Shown: positions 7,229 to 17,615, counted from the first letter of the stretch. The stretch: DNA of 64,000 nucleotides from Vogesella urethralis (GCF_007644045.2 NZ_VMDW02000047.1:32849-96848), one strand, 5' to 3'. The notes: generated by a model from the letters alone, not told the origin. A program made the numbers and translations.

Positions 7229-8728
7229 ATGTCGCACCTGCCCACCGTCAAGCTGCTGATCGGCGGCGAATTTGTCGAATCGCGCACCACCGAATGGCGT
7301 GAGGTCGTGAACCCGGCCACCCAGGAAGTGCTGGCGCGCGTACCGATGGCCACCGCCGACGAAGTGGCCGCCGCCATCGCTGCCGGCAAGACCGCGTTTA
7401 CGCGCTGGAAGAAAACCCCGATCGGCACCCGCGCCCGCATCTTCCTGAAGCTGCAGCAGCTGATCCGCGACAACATGAAAGAGCTGGCCGCGCTGCTTAC
7501 CGCCGAACAGGGCAAAACCCTGGCCGACGCCGAGGGCGACATCTTCCGCGGGCTGGAAGTGGTGGAACACGCGGCCAACATCGGCACCCTGCAGCTGGGC
7601 GAGTACGCCGAAAACGTGGCCGGCGGCGTGGACACCTACACCGTGATGCAGCCGCTGGGCGTGTGCGCCGGCATTACCCCGTTCAACTTCCCGGCCATGA
7701 TTCCACTGTGGATGTTCCCGATGGCCATCGCCACCGGCAACACCTTCGTGCTGAAGCCGTCGGAACAGGACCCGCTGGTGACCATGCGGCTGGTAGAGCT
7801 GGCGCTGCAGGCGGGCGTACCGGCTGGCGTGCTGAACGTGGTGCACGGCGGGCCGGACGTGGTGAACGCGCTGTGCGACCACCCCGACATCAAGGCCATC
7901 AGCTTTGTCGGCTCCACCCGCGTCGGCACCCACGTGTACAACCGCGCCAGCCTGGCCGGCAAACGCGTGCAGTGCATGATGGGCGCCAAAAACCACGCCA
8001 TCGTGCTGCCGGACGCCAACAAGGAGCAGGCGCTGAACCAGCTCACCGGCGCCGCCTTTGGCGCGGCCGGCCAGCGCTGCATGGCGCTGAGCGTGGCCAT
8101 CCTGGTGGGCGAGGCGCAACAGTGGCTGCCGGACCTGGTGGCCAAGGCACAAAGCCTGCGCGTAGGCGCCGGCATCGACAACCCGGACCTGGGCCCGGTA
8201 ATCAGCTGCGCTGCGCGCGAGCGCATCCACGGCCTGATCGAACGCGGCGTCGCCGAAGGCGCCACGCTGGCGCTGGACGGCCGCCAGGTCAGCGTAGCCG
8301 GCTACCCGCACGGCAACTTTGTCGGCCCCACCATCTTCAGCGACGTGAAGCCGGGCATGAGCATCTACGACCAGGAAATCTTCGGCCCGGTACTGTGCCT
8401 GATGGCCGCCGACACGCTGGACGAGGCCATCGAGCTGATCAACGCCAACCCCAACGGTAACGGCACCGCCATCTTCACCCAGAGCGGCGCCGCCGCCCGC
8501 CGCTTCCAGGAAGACATCGACGTCGGCCAGGTGGGCGTCAACGTACCGATTCCGGTGCCGGTGCCGCTGTTCAGCTTTACTGGTTCGCGCGCCTCAAAGC
8601 TGGGCGACCTGGGCCCGTACGGCAAGCAGGTGGTGCTGTTCTACACCCAGACCAAGACCGTCACCAGCCGCTGGTTCGACGACGACGCCAGCAGCGGCAA
8701 GGTGCAGACCACCATCTCGCTGAAGTAA
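7229..8728 (+). CDS. mmsA: Methylmalonate-semialdehyde dehydrogenase (CoA-acylating)
   Basis: A 499-residue enzyme that oxidises (methyl)malonate semialdehyde to propionyl-CoA/acetyl-CoA with NAD and CoA, the last step of distal valine degradation. The ATG at 7229 has an AGGAGAAC ribosome binding site and gives the typical start with KLLIGGEFV. The catalytic cysteine is Cys284 in GQRCMALS. The family motifs [14 protein letters not shown] (from residue 151) and [13 protein letters not shown] are present. It heads a co-directional set ending with mmsB and lies behind a LiuR-like palindrome, so it is probably induced with branched-chain amino acid catabolism. Length matches the family (about 500). 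Confidence 0.95.
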   Translation: MSHLPTVKLLIGGEFVESRTTEWREVVNPATQEVLARVPMATADEVAAAIAAGKTAFTRWKKTPIGTRARIFLKLQQLIRDNMKELAALLTAEQGKTLADAEGDIFRGLEVVEHAANIGTLQLGEYAENVAGGVDTYTVMQPLGVCAGITPFNFPAMIPLWMFPMAIATGNTFVLKPSEQDPLVTMRLVELALQAGVPAGVLNVVHGGPDVVNALCDHPDIKAISFVGSTRVGTHVYNRASLAGKRVQCMMGAKNHAIVLPDANKEQALNQLTGAAFGAAGQRCMALSVAILVGEAQQWLPDLVAKAQSLRVGAGIDNPDLGPVISCAARERIHGLIERGVAEGATLALDGRQVSVAGYPHGNFVGPTIFSDVKPGMSIYDQEIFGPVLCLMAADTLDEAIELINANPNGNGTAIFTQSGAAARRFQEDIDVGQVGVNVPIPVPVPLFSFTGSRASKLGDLGPYGKQVVLFYTQTKTVTSRWFDDDASSGKVQTTISLK

Positions 8729-8793
8729 GTGCCGTCGCGCAGCGGGCAATACAGCCTGCTGCGCTTGCAATAGATCAGGCAAAAGGAAACACG

Positions 8794-9954
8794 ATGGACT
8801 TTGCACTCAGCGACGAACAGCTGGCCTTCCAGGACAGCGCCCGCGAGTTTGCCCGCTGCGAGCTGGCGCCGCACGCCGCACACTGGGACGAACAGGAAAT
8901 CTTCCCGCTGGACGTGCTGCGCCGCGCCGGTGAAATGGGCTTCTGCGGCCTGTACACCCCCACCGAATACGGCGGCCTGGGCCTGCCGCGACTGGACGCC
9001 GCCATCATCTTCGAGGCGCTGGCCGCCGGCTGCACCAGCACCACCGCCTACCTCACCATCCACAATATGGTGAGCTGGATGATAGGCAGCTTTGCCCGCC
9101 CCGACGTGGCGGCAGAATGGGTACCGGCGCTGGCCGCCGGGCACAAGTTTGGCAGTTACTGCCTCACCGAGCCGGGCGCCGGCTCCGACGCGGCCAACCT
9201 GCGTACCCGCGCCGAGCGCGACGGCGAACACTACGTGCTGAACGGCAGCAAGGCCTTCATCAGCGGCGCCGGCAGTACCGACGTGCTGGTGGTGATGGCA
9301 CGCACCGGCGGGCCGGGCGCCAAAGGCATCTCGGCACTGGTAGTGCCGGCCGACCTGCCGGGCATCCAGTACGGCAAGAAAGAAAAGAAAATGGGCTGGA
9401 ACAGCCAGCCCACGCGCACCATCACCTTCGACAACGTGCGGGTGCCGGCGGCCAACCTGCTGGGGCAGGAAGGCCAGGGCTTCACCTTCGCCATGAAAGG
9501 GCTGGACGGCGGCCGCATCAACATCGCCACCTGCTCGGTGGGCACCGCCCAGGCCGCGCTGGAAGCCGCCACCCGCTACGTGCAGGAACGGCAGCAATTT
9601 GGCCAGCCGCTGGCCGAGCTGCAAAGCGTGCAGTTCCGCTTGGCCGACATGGCCTGCGAGCTGATTGCCGCGCGCCAGATGGTGCGCCTGGCCGCCTGGC
9701 AGCTGGACAACGGCAGCCCCGACGCCACCGCCTACTGCGCCATGGCCAAGCGCCTGGCCACCGACACCGGCTTCAAGGTGGCCAATGAAGCGCTGCAACT
9801 GTTTGGCGGTTATGGCTATATCAAGGAGTACCCGCTGGAACGCTATGTACGCGACAACCGCGTGCACCAGATTCTGGAAGGCACCAACGAGATCATGCGC
9901 GTCATCACCGCCCGCCGCCTGCTGCAAGACGGCGCGCTGGACAGCCTGCGCTAA
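8794..9954 (+). CDS. Acyl-CoA dehydrogenase, probable isobutyryl-CoA dehydrogenase
   Basis: A 386-residue FAD enzyme of the acyl-CoA dehydrogenase family. It has the flavin/substrate motif YCLTEPGAGSDAANL and the catalytic-base motif ILEGTNEIMR, with Glu362 by alignment to the C-terminal ACAD position. Its place between mmsA and the hydratase/hydrolase/mmsB genes points to oxidation of isobutyryl-CoA to methacrylyl-CoA, passing electrons to ETF. The ATG at 8794 follows AAAAGGAAA. Short/branched-chain specificity cannot be proven from the sequence, and 2-methylbutyryl-CoA could also be a substrate. A duplicated repeat block follows. Confidence 0.9.
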   Translation: MDFALSDEQLAFQDSAREFARCELAPHAAHWDEQEIFPLDVLRRAGEMGFCGLYTPTEYGGLGLPRLDAAIIFEALAAGCTSTTAYLTIHNMVSWMIGSFARPDVAAEWVPALAAGHKFGSYCLTEPGAGSDAANLRTRAERDGEHYVLNGSKAFISGAGSTDVLVVMARTGGPGAKGISALVVPADLPGIQYGKKEKKMGWNSQPTRTITFDNVRVPAANLLGQEGQGFTFAMKGLDGGRINIATCSVGTAQAALEAATRYVQERQQFGQPLAELQSVQFRLADMACELIAARQMVRLAAWQLDNGSPDATAYCAMAKRLATDTGFKVANEALQLFGGYGYIKEYPLERYVRDNRVHQILEGTNEIMRVITARRLLQDGALDSLR

Positions 9955-10403
9955 AGAGCAAAGGCAGATTGGCCACGAAAACACACAAAAGGCACAAAAA
10001 AAACGAGGGCAAGCCGGGCAGATCACACAACAGCAGCCTGCCTTTTCCGTGCCTTCGGTGCATTCCGTGGCAAAAGAGAAAACGCACTGTTACTTAGCCA
10101 CAGCGAGCCCTTTCGTGTTTTTTCGTGGGGTTCGTGGCCAACAAGCAGATGCCGTACCGAGGTTAAAGGCAAAAACAGATTGGCCACGAAAACACGCGAA
10201 AGGCACGGAATAAACGAGGGCAGCCCGAGCTAATCACACAACAGCGGCCGCCTTTTCCGTGCCTTCGGTGTCTTCCGTTGCAAAAACAAAACGCACTATT
10301 ACTTAGCCACAGCGAGCCCTTTCGTGTTTTTTCGTGGGGTTCGTGGCCAACAATCAGATGTTACTTAGCTAGCAATTCGACAGCACAATCAGGAAACCAC
10401 ACC
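9955..10403. other. 449-bp intergenic region filled by a tandemly duplicated repeat
   Basis: Nearly the whole gap is the two-copy repeat at 9961-10370. The remaining 33 bases before the hydratase ATG hold GTTACTTAGCTAGCAATTCG and a weak AGGAAA ribosome binding site. I see no gene, and no clear promoter outside the repeat. Confidence 0.65.
9961..10370. repeat. CACGAAA-family repeat, two tandem copies with a period of about 210 bp
   Basis: Copy A (about 9961-10170) and copy B (about 10171-10370) share GGCCACGAAAACAC (9971 and 10182), a middle CCTTTTCCGTGCCTTCGGTG, and the end TTAGCCACAGCGAGCCC followed by a CGTG-rich arm (9971 to 10182 is 211 bp; 10091 to 10300 is 209 bp). Each unit contains one inverted-repeat pair plus an extra GCCACAGCGAG...TTCGTGGCC pair. 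The copies differ at scattered positions, mostly in the left third. Confidence 0.8.
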
Positions 10404-11183
10404 ATGTCCTACACCAACCTCAACGTGGAAAAGATCGGCCACACCGCGCTGGTCACCATCGCTAACCCGCCGGCCAATACCTGGACGCTGGACAGCCTGC
10501 AGGCCCTGCAGCAGCTGGTGGCCGACCTGAACGCCGACCGCAGCATCTACGCACTGGTAATCACGGGCGAAGGTGAAAAATTCTTCAGCGCCGGCGCCGA
10601 CCTCAAGCAGTTTGCCGACGGCAACAAAGGCCACGCCGCCAGCGCCGCCATGGCCTTCGGCGCCGCCTTCGAGGTGCTGTCCGGCTTCCGTGGCGTCAGT
10701 ATTGCCGCCATCAACGGCTACGCCATGGGCGGCGGGCTGGAGTGCGCGCTGGCCTGCGATATCCGCATTGCCGAAGAGCAGGCGCAGATGGCGCTGCCGG
10801 AAGCCGCCGTCGGCCTGCTGCCGTGCGCCGGCGGCACGCAGAATCTGCCGTGGCTGGTGGGCGAAGGCTGGGCCAAACGCATGATCCTGTGCGGCGAGCG
10901 GGTAGACGCCGCCACCGCGCTGCGCATCGGCCTGGTGGAAGAAGTGGTAGCCAAAGGTGGCGCCCGCGACGCAGCGCTGGCGCTGGCCGACAAGGTTGGC
11001 CGCCAGTCGCCGGTGGCGGTCAGCGCCTGCAAGACGCTGGTGCAGCGCGCCCGCTACGCGCCGCCGGCGGCCAACCTGATCCACGAGCGCGAGCTGTTTA
11101 CCCAGCTGTTCGACAGCGAAGACCAACGCGAAGGCGTGAACGCCTTCCTGGAAAAACGCACGCCGGTGTGGAAGAACGCCTGA
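10404..11183 (+). CDS. Enoyl-CoA hydratase (probable methacrylyl-CoA hydratase)
   Basis: A 259-residue crotonase-family enzyme. It shows FSAGADLKQF, the oxyanion-hole segment INGYAMGGGLECALACDIR and ALPEAAVGLLPCAGGTQNLP. The two glutamates expected for hydration are the one in GGLECA and the one in LPEAAVG. Between an acyl-CoA dehydrogenase and a 3-hydroxyisobutyryl-CoA hydrolase it most likely adds water to methacrylyl-CoA. The ATG at 10404 begins the normal crotonase N-terminus; upstream in-frame codons read through the repeat and are not coding. Confidence 0.9.
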   Translation: MSYTNLNVEKIGHTALVTIANPPANTWTLDSLQALQQLVADLNADRSIYALVITGEGEKFFSAGADLKQFADGNKGHAASAAMAFGAAFEVLSGFRGVSIAAINGYAMGGGLECALACDIRIAEEQAQMALPEAAVGLLPCAGGTQNLPWLVGEGWAKRMILCGERVDAATALRIGLVEEVVAKGGARDAALALADKVGRQSPVAVSACKTLVQRARYAPPAANLIHERELFTQLFDSEDQREGVNAFLEKRTPVWKNA

Positions 11184-11188
11184 TCTTT

Positions 11189-11309
11189 TTTTGCCACGAA
11201 AAACACGAAAAGCACGAAAGTAAAACCAACCCGGCTACCGTTGGCAGACAGTAAAAAACCTGAGCCATGCGGAGAAATGTTTCGTGTCTTTTGTGGTTTT
11301 CGTGGCAAG
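11189..11309. repeat. CACGAAA-family inverted repeat, copy 5
   Basis: The left arm 11189-11220 has TTGCCACGAAAAACACGAAA followed by AGCACGAAAG. The right arm 11278-11309 reads TTTCGTGTCTTTTGTGG and ends CGTGGCAAGA, its imperfect reverse complement. It starts 6 bases after the hydratase stop and ends 41 bases before the hydrolase ATG. Confidence 0.8.
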
Positions 11310-11350
11310 ACGGTTTTCGTATCAACACCTCGCCATTACCAAGGAACCCC

Positions 11351-12472
11351 ATGAACGAGCTTGTGCTGTTTGACGAAATCGCCACCACCGCCGGCATGCG
11401 CCTGGGCGTGGCCACGCTGAACGCCGAAAAGGCGCTGAACGCGCTGAACCTCGACATGATCCGCTTGCTGGACGCGCGGCTGTCGATCTGGGATGCCGAC
11501 GACGGCATCGCCGCCGTGCTGCTGCGCGGTGCTGGCGACAAGGCCTTTTGCGCCGGCGGCGACGTGCGGGCGCTGCGCGACGCGCTGCTGGCCGACGACT
11601 GCTACCCCAACCCGGTGGCCGAAGACTTCTTCACCCGTGAGTACGCGCTGGACTACCGCATCCACACCTATCGCAAACCGCTGCTGGTATGGGGCAGCGG
11701 CATCGTGATGGGCGGTGGCCTGGGCCTGATGGCCGGCGCCAGCCACCGCGTAGCCACCGCCAGCACCCGCATCGCGATGCCGGAAATCACCATCGGCCTG
11801 TACCCGGACGTGGCTGGCAGCTGGTTCCTGCAACGCATGCCGGCCAAGAGCGGCCTGTTTCTGGGCCTGACCGGTGCGCCGCTGAACGCCCGCGACGCCC
11901 TACTGGCCAACCTGGCCGACCACATCCTGCCACAAAACGGCTGGGACACGCTGCTGGCGGCGATGGCTGCCAGCCACTGGCAGGCCGACCCGGCGGCCAA
12001 CCATGCCCGCCTCACCGCTTTGTTGGGCGAGCTGGAAAACCTCAACGCCGACAGCGTGGCCGAGAGCGCACTGCAACGCAATCTGCCGGCCATCCACACG
12101 CTGATGAACAAGGGCTCGCTGCACGCCATCGACCACGCGCTGCGCCACACGGCTTTCGAAGACCCGTGGCTGGCCGCAGCCGCCAAGACCTACCTGGCCG
12201 GCTGCCCCACCAGCGCCGCCGTCACCTGGGAAATCTTCCGCCGCGCCCGCCACCTGTCGCTGGCCGAGGTCTTCCGCATGGAGCTGGCGCTGTCGCTGAA
12301 CTTCTGCGCCGGCCCGGAATTCCGCGAAGGCGTGCGGGCGCTGCTGGTAGACAAGGACCGGCAGCCGAAGTGGGCCCGCCCCACGCTGGCCGACGTGGAC
12401 AACCACACCGTGGCCGGCCACTTTACCCAACCCTGGCGCGCTGCCGACCACCCGCTGGCCGCGCTGGCCTGA
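11351..12472 (+). CDS. 3-hydroxyisobutyryl-CoA hydrolase
   Basis: A 373-residue member of the HIBYL-CoA hydrolase branch of the crotonase superfamily. It frees 3-hydroxyisobutyrate from its CoA ester in valine breakdown. Diagnostic features are KAFCAGGDVRALRD, the oxyanion region GIVMGGGLGLM and PEITIGLYPDVAGSWFLQRMP, which is the HIBCH form of the motif. Length (about 350-380) is also typical of the hydrolase rather than of hydratases (about 260). The ATG at 11351 follows AAGGAAC. It is followed after 21 bases by mmsB, whose substrate it produces. Confidence 0.92.
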   Translation: MNELVLFDEIATTAGMRLGVATLNAEKALNALNLDMIRLLDARLSIWDADDGIAAVLLRGAGDKAFCAGGDVRALRDALLADDCYPNPVAEDFFTREYALDYRIHTYRKPLLVWGSGIVMGGGLGLMAGASHRVATASTRIAMPEITIGLYPDVAGSWFLQRMPAKSGLFLGLTGAPLNARDALLANLADHILPQNGWDTLLAAMAASHWQADPAANHARLTALLGELENLNADSVAESALQRNLPAIHTLMNKGSLHAIDHALRHTAFEDPWLAAAAKTYLAGCPTSAAVTWEIFRRARHLSLAEVFRMELALSLNFCAGPEFREGVRALLVDKDRQPKWARPTLADVDNHTVAGHFTQPWRAADHPLAALA

Positions 12473-12493
12473 TCACCGAAGCAAGGACACAAA

Positions 12494-13381
12494 ATGACGC
12501 ATATCGCATTTATCGGCCTGGGCAATATGGGCGGCCCGATGGCGGCCAACCTGGTGAAAGCCGGCTACACCGTCAACGGTTTCGACTTATCGGCTACCGC
12601 GCTGGAACACTTTGCCGCCGCTGGCGGCCGCCCGGCAGACAGCGTGGCCCACGCCACTGATGGCGCCGAGGTCATCATCTCGATGCTGCCCGCCGGCCAG
12701 CACGTGGAAAGCCTGTACCTGGGCGAAAGCGGTCTGTTTACCCGCCTGCCGCCCGGCACGCTGGTGATCGACTGCAGCACCATCGCCGCCCACACCGCGC
12801 GTGGCGTGGCCGAAGCCGCCGCCGCGGCTGGGCTGCGCTTTCTGGACGCGCCGGTGTCCGGTGGCACCGCCGGTGCCGCCGCCGGCACCCTCACCTTCAT
12901 GATCGGCGGCGATGCGGCCAACGTGGAAGCCGCGCGCCCGCTGCTGGCCAGCATGGGCAAAAACCTGTTCCACGCCGGCGCTGCCGGTGCCGGCCAAACC
13001 GCCAAGGTGTGCAACAACATGCTGCTGGGCATCCTGATGGCCGGCACCGCCGAAGCGCTGGCGCTGGGCGTACAAAACGGGCTGGACCCGGCCGTGCTGT
13101 CGCAAATCATGGGCAATAGTTCTGGCAGCAATTGGGTGCTGGACCGCTACAACCCGTGGCCCGGCGTGATGGACACGGCCCCCGCCAGCCGTGGCTATAG
13201 CGGCGGTTTCATGAGCGAGCTGATGCTGAAAGACCTGCGCCTGGCCAGCGAAACCGCCAGCCAGAGCCAGGCGGCCAACCCGATGGGCAGCCAGGCGCAG
13301 CAGCTGTTTGAGCAGCACGTGGCGGCCGGCAACGGCAAGCTGGACTTCTCCAGCATCGTGCAGCACTTCACCGCACGCTAA
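12494..13381 (+). CDS. mmsB: 3-hydroxyisobutyrate dehydrogenase
   Basis: A 295-residue NAD-dependent beta-hydroxyacid dehydrogenase that converts 3-hydroxyisobutyrate to methylmalonate semialdehyde, the substrate of MmsA. The N-terminal Rossmann motif FIGLGNMGGPMAANL, the substrate-binding DAPVSGGTAGA, and the catalytic-lysine segment KVCNNMLLG are all present. The ATG at 12494 follows AAGGACACAAA. Length equals the family norm (about 295-300). It closes the valine set; a weak terminator-like hairpin follows. Confidence 0.95.
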   Translation: MTHIAFIGLGNMGGPMAANLVKAGYTVNGFDLSATALEHFAAAGGRPADSVAHATDGAEVIISMLPAGQHVESLYLGESGLFTRLPPGTLVIDCSTIAAHTARGVAEAAAAAGLRFLDAPVSGGTAGAAAGTLTFMIGGDAANVEAARPLLASMGKNLFHAGAAGAGQTAKVCNNMLLGILMAGTAEALALGVQNGLDPAVLSQIMGNSSGSNWVLDRYNPWPGVMDTAPASRGYSGGFMSELMLKDLRLASETASQSQAANPMGSQAQQLFEQHVAAGNGKLDFSSIVQHFTAR

Positions 13382-13404
13382 GGCGCCGGCCACGCACCGG
13401 CATA

Positions 13405-13446
13405 CGGCTGCCAAGCTGCCTTGATGGCGCTGGGCAGCCGTTGCAT
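13405..13446 (+). terminator. Possible terminator after mmsB
   Basis: CGGCTGCC (13405-13412) pairs with GGCAGCCG (13433-13440), followed by TTGCATTTTG. The loop is long (20 bases) and the T-run is imperfect, so termination would be partial. Confidence 0.35.
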
Positions 13447-13610
13447 TTTGAATATTTGCTATAAAACCATGCGGTTTGCTCACATGGCAGCGCTATTCAA
13501 TGTACACTTGCATCTTCGCGTCCCCACCAATCAACGCGACACCCCTCTGGCCAGGCAGCCTGCCGGCCCACCCCTTGAACTAATTGATTTGTCCGCCCGG
13601 ATTGGTATTG

Positions 13611-13622
13611 CCATTGCAATGG
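13611..13622. promoter_or_regulatory. Palindrome CCATTGCAATGG in the helicase leader
   Basis: A perfect 12-bp palindrome 24 bases upstream of the helicase ATG. The 265-bp region before the gene is more AT-rich than its neighbours, has TATAAA at 13460-13465, and lacks a good ribosome binding site. A structured long leader would fit a cold-responsive DEAD-box helicase. Its role is inferred, not shown. Confidence 0.3.
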
Positions 13623-13646
13623 GCAGACACCCTGATTGCACAATAA

Positions 13647-15386
<1,740 letters not shown>

Positions 15387-15406
15387 GCAGCGGCGGCACA
15401 CGCCAC

Positions 15407-15444
15407 AAAAAACCCCTGACAGCGATCGCGGTCAGGGGTTTTTT
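15407..15444 (+). terminator. Rho-independent terminator, bidirectional
   Basis: AAAAAACCCCTGAC (15407-15420) and GTCAGGGGTTTTTT (15431-15444) form a 14-bp stem with a 10-base loop. A-tracts and T-tracts on both sides allow it to stop the helicase transcript (+) and the TPR-gene transcript (-). Confidence 0.9.
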
Positions 15445-15495
15445 CATGCCACAAGCACAGGCGGGTTTGTCTGCCCTGCGCTCAGCTCGTGCAGG

Positions 15496-16095
15496 TTAGC
15501 GGTAATCGCGATCGGCACCCGGCAAGCGCTGCAGCGCTTGCTGACGCAAACCCTCACCCAGCCTGGCCAGCGCAAGGCCTTTGCCGTACAGCGCCCGCAT
15601 ATGCTGCGGGTTGGCTTGCAGCGCGGCTTCGAAATCCGCTAGGGCATCCGCGTCCCGCTGCAGCAGCAACCAGGCCTGCCCGCGCGACACCAGTGCGTTG
15701 GCCGCATTACCGGGCTGCGCCAGTGCCTGCTGGCAGTCTGCCAGCCCGGCCTCGGCCTGCCCGGCTTGCACTCGGACCACGCAACGCGTACCCAGGTAGC
15801 GGGCATTGCCCGGCGCATTCGCCACCGCGACGTCGAGATCGACCAGCGCAGGTGCCAGCTTGCCTTGCCCGCGCAGCAGCTCGCCACGGTTGAAACGCGC
15901 GGCGGCGTGCTGTGGCTGGCTGGCCAGCACGTTCTCCAGCAACGGCAGCGCGGCTTCCGGCTGGCCTTGCTCCAGCAGATGGTGAGCTTGCTGTACAAGC
16001 GTATCTGGCGTATCGGCTGCAACAGCATGGCTAGCAGCCAGCATGCAGAGCAGGCTGGCAAGCGCGTATCGGTGTAATGAAACGGAGTGGGACAT
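15496..16095 (-). CDS. Exported tetratricopeptide-repeat protein
   Basis: A 199-residue protein. An N-terminal signal peptide (hydrophobic ALASLLCMLAA, likely cleavage after AVA) is followed by about four TPR units, recognisable by repeats such as LEQGQPEAALPLLENVLASQP and NALVSRGQAWLLLQRDADA. It is likely periplasmic or outer-membrane associated and should act as a protein-interaction scaffold. No enzymatic motif is seen. It is convergent with the helicase gene and 152 bases from rsgA on the same strand, so it may be the distal gene of that unit. The specific partner is unknown. Confidence 0.75.
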   Translation of the reverse strand: MSHSVSLHRYALASLLCMLAASHAVAADTPDTLVQQAHHLLEQGQPEAALPLLENVLASQPQHAAARFNRGELLRGQGKLAPALVDLDVAVANAPGNARYLGTRCVVRVQAGQAEAGLADCQQALAQPGNAANALVSRGQAWLLLQRDADALADFEAALQANPQHMRALYGKGLALARLGEGLRQQALQRLPGADRDYR

Positions 16096-16247
16096 GGGGC
16101 GCCTCGTAGAAAATTGCTGGCTGGCTCACCCACGGGTTGGCTGGCTAAGGCCAGCATTATTGCAAATGACATAAGCAGAAACAAGCCAGACACCGTGGCA
16201 CAGCATACGGGCAGCACGCGGTAACGCACCGCCCGCCTGTGTCAGCT

Positions 16248-17300
16248 TTATTCCAGCTTCTGCTTTTGCCGCATCGCCTTGCTGCGCCGTTTCCATACCG
16301 CTTGCTGAGCCTTGCGTTGCAACAGGCTTTCCTCGCCGCGCTGCGCCTCGCGCAGCAGCTTGAAGTAGTTGTGCAGCCGGTCAGCATCCACCGCATTGCG
16401 CACCGCACAGCCAGGCTCTTGCTGATGGCGGCAATCGCGGAACTGGCAATGCGCCGCCAGCGCCTGGATATCGGCAAAGCTGTCGGCCAGCTGCTCAGCA
16501 TCCAGGTCGGGCTGCAGCGTACGCACGCCAGGGGTATCGATCAGGCACCCTCCGCCCGGCAGGCAGTGCAAGCTGCGCGCCGTGGTGGTGTGCCGGCCAC
16601 GGCTGTCGCCCTCCCGCACCGCACCGGTTTGCTGGCGTGCGTCGCCCAACAATGTGTTGCCCAGCGTGGACTTGCCGGCACCGGAGCTACCCAGCAGCAC
16701 CAGCGTCTGCCCTGCCCCCAGCCACGGCGCCAGTTGGCCGCAACTGGCAGCATCGGTGCCGTTCAGCGCCAGCACGTGCTGGCAGTGCGGTATACGCTGG
16801 CGCACCGCCTGGATGGCCGCGTCGGGGTCGGCACACTGGTCGGCCTTGCTCAGCACCACCACCGGGCTGATGCCGGCGGCCTGCACCATGCTCAGGTAGC
16901 GCTCCAGCCGGCGCAGGTTGAAGTCGCCATCCAGCCCCATCACCAGCAAGGCCGTATCGATATGGCTGGCAATGCGCTGGCGCTGACCGTGGCTGTCGCG
17001 CCGCGACAGTGCCGCCGCCGGGGCAAAACGCTGCAGCAGCCACCAGCCGCCGTGGCTATCGCAACGGGCCAGTGCCCAGTCACCCACTGCGATGCCGTCG
17101 TCGGCTTGCAGGGCTTGCCACAGGCCGCTACCCAGGCGGCAAACGTGCTCGTGTTCGCCATCATGGACGGTAATGACATCTCGCTGCACTTCACTGACAC
17201 GGCACAGGGTGGCGTCGTATTGCGCCTGTTGCAGCAGCGATTGCAACAGCGCGGGCGTCAGGCCGATGGCGGCCAGACGGGTAAAATCGAATGTAAACAT
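16248..17300 (-). CDS. rsgA: Small ribosomal subunit biogenesis GTPase RsgA
   Basis: A 350-residue circularly permuted GTPase that checks late 30S assembly. The permuted order is visible: G4 SKAD (151-154), then G1 GSSGAGKS (204-211) and G3 DTPG (255-258). The C-terminal zinc site Cys285, Cys290, His292, Cys298 fits C-x4-C-x-H-x5-C. I chose the ATG at 17300 (MFTFDF) because family members start this way. An in-frame ATG at 17342 would add 14 residues without a ribosome binding site. A 13-codon leader ORF and a promoter lie upstream. Confidence 0.93.
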   Translation of the reverse strand: MFTFDFTRLAAIGLTPALLQSLLQQAQYDATLCRVSEVQRDVITVHDGEHEHVCRLGSGLWQALQADDGIAVGDWALARCDSHGGWWLLQRFAPAAALSRRDSHGQRQRIASHIDTALLVMGLDGDFNLRRLERYLSMVQAAGISPVVVLSKADQCADPDAAIQAVRQRIPHCQHVLALNGTDAASCGQLAPWLGAGQTLVLLGSSGAGKSTLGNTLLGDARQQTGAVREGDSRGRHTTTARSLHCLPGGGCLIDTPGVRTLQPDLDAEQLADSFADIQALAAHCQFRDCRHQQEPGCAVRNAVDADRLHNYFKLLREAQRGEESLLQRKAQQAVWKRRSKAMRQKQKLE

Positions 17301-17359
17301 GAAGGTTTCCGTGACGGGCGCGCGTGCAGACACGCGAGCCATGCCCGTAAAGGGCCTAC

Positions 17360-17378
17360 GCTGCAGCCAGGCTGCAGC
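17360..17378 (-). other. Hairpin in the rsgA leader
   Basis: GCTGCAGC arms flank a 3-base loop, 60 bases upstream of the rsgA start. A second small stem (GCCC at 17343 with GGGC at 17352) lies between it and rsgA. Together with the leader ORF at 17459-17500 this could form a regulated 5' region. Confidence 0.35.
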
Positions 17379-17458
17379 ACCGGTATGAGGTAGCCGGTGA
17401 CACGGAATGAGGGGTAAAGCAGGATGCGCGTGGCGCAGGGGAACAGCGTGATACCCGC

Positions 17459-17500
17459 TCAGACGGTGACCGGCACGGTGGCAATATCCATTTTTTCCAT
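17459..17500 (-). CDS. Candidate 13-codon leader ORF upstream of rsgA
   Basis: ATG at 17500 to TGA at 17459 encodes MEKMDIATVPVTV. It is preceded by a textbook ribosome binding site, AAGGAG, six bases from the ATG (17507-17512), better than that of rsgA itself. A promoter-like TTGACC-N18-CATACT lies at 17534-17563. The stop is 158 bases before rsgA. I do not recognise the peptide. It may be a translated leader that tunes rsgA, or a very small protein. Nothing beyond the initiation signals supports coding. Confidence 0.4.
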   Translation of the reverse strand: MEKMDIATVPVTV

Positions 17501-17533
17501 GTCGGTCTCCTTGGCGGTATTTATCGAAGTGCC

Positions 17534-17563
17534 AGTATGGTCAGCACGATGGCGTGCGGTCAA
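17534..17563 (-). promoter_or_regulatory. Putative sigma-70 promoter for the rsgA unit
   Basis: On the - strand TTGACC (17563 to 17558) and CATACT (17539 to 17534) are separated by 18 bp. It lies between the cinA-like gene end and the leader ORF, so it would drive the leader, rsgA and possibly the TPR gene. Confidence 0.45.
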
Positions 17564-17570
17564 GCACAGC

Positions 17571-17601
17571 AAGGTTGGCCACGGCGGTGGCGGCCAACCT
17601 T
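17571..17601. repeat. Inverted pair of the GGTTGGCC motif, terminator-like
   Basis: AAGGTTGGCC (17571-17580) and GGCCAACCTT (17592-17601) pair over 10 bp with an 11-base loop, 15 bases downstream of the cinA-like stop. There is no T-run. The same arrangement occurs at 36681-36720 and 53674-53709, so the motif is recurrent at gene ends. Confidence 0.6.
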
Positions 17602-17615
17602 GTGGCGATTAGCAC

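Noticed and set aside
17263..17500. Possible in-frame TGA read-through (selenocysteine) extending the 13-codon leader ORF
   Set aside because: The continued frame has no recognisable protein features and no SECIS-type hairpin directly after the TGA, and it runs into the rsgA start in another frame.
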